64,000 nucleotides of DNA, taken from assembly GCF_002896965.1 (NCBI RefSeq), contig NZ_LYMM01000021.1, positions 1 to 64,000 of the forward strand, written 5' to 3'. Source of the stretch: Novosphingobium guangzhouense (GTDB lineage: Bacteria > Pseudomonadota > Alphaproteobacteria > Sphingomonadales > Sphingomonadaceae). Below the pieces are notes generated by a model. It saw only the letters and a program-made list of their open reading frames with translations. It was not told where the DNA came from and searched no databases. The position numbers were made by a program, and so were the translations under genes. Each line of letters begins with the position of its first letter. Within the stretch, counting starts at the first letter, position 1. Shown here one piece after another: positions 63,955-64,000 of the stretch.

Positions 63955-64000
63955 GCGCGCTTTCCGGCGAGTCCGTTCGCCGAATAGATTCGTTAGGCAA

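Overview
The window looks like chromosomal DNA of an alphaproteobacterium, most likely a sphingomonad (Novosphingobium/Sphingobium type). This is inferred from the character of the proteins: class I PHA synthase with an Ala/Lys/Pro-tailed phasin, LptF-LptG, a TonB-dependent receptor, an alphaproteobacterial RibA with an N-terminal extension, DUF6894 and DUF3606 small proteins, and high-GC codon use. No rRNA operon, transposase or CRISPR array was seen.

A tRNA-Cys gene (29789-29862, minus strand) divides the window. Left of it, beginning with a P4-type tyrosine integrase whose start lies 162 bases from the tRNA 3' end, is accessory DNA that reads as a genomic island running off the left edge. 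From left to right it holds: a paoABC-type molybdenum aldehyde oxidoreductase; a small solute-binding lipoprotein coupled to a cation diffusion facilitator; a frameshifted yihY; a GH130 glycosidase overlapping an SDR; an isochorismatase-type hydrolase; a dienelactone hydrolase; a compact four-gene run (degenerate receiver, heme-oxygenase-like diiron enzyme, histidine phosphatase, NAD(P)HX dehydratase); many very small genes; a catalase-like heme protein followed by an FdhF/YdeP molybdopterin enzyme; a histone-deacetylase-family hydrolase; a DUF6894 protein; a LuxR-type helix-turn-helix protein; an FAD/NAD(P)-binding protein with a DUF1543 partner; and a DksA/TraR zinc-finger protein. The theme is redox, metabolite repair and stress.

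Several small island genes, and yihY, can be read full length only if one base is added, usually in a short homopolymer. I reconstruct a 69-residue LuxR-type protein, a DUF3606 protein, a 95-residue acidic protein and a 51-residue protein this way. Either the island is decaying or the assembly has contraction errors there. The large genes to the right of the tRNA are all intact.

Right of the tRNA is ordinary core chromosome: mobA, a winged-helix regulator, an aminotransferase, the PHA genes (phaC and phasin; phaZ about 18 kb further on), clpS, lptF-lptG, a fatty acid desaturase, a large GNAT protein, lipB, a methyltransferase, arsC coupled to an orphan 2Fe-2S subunit, a TonB receptor, a fumarylacetoacetase-fold enzyme, yqgE/algH, a tetR-xdhC-mocA operon, an L,D-transpeptidase-like protein, an MsbA-like ABC exporter, an M13 peptidase, uppP, ppk2, rpmG, lolA, xthA, ribA and mutM. 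mutM at the right edge, followed by a promoter-like sequence, suggests that rpsT-dnaA may lie just outside.

The most notable non-coding signals are: a 14-base element (TTGCAACGC[A/G]GCAA) shared by the phasin and PHA depolymerase promoter regions, probably a PhaR-type operator; a helically phased array of GTCACCTTG sites between two convergent genes; and a candidate structured small RNA with its own promoter and terminator, followed by a MITE/REP-like inverted-repeat element, upstream of xthA.
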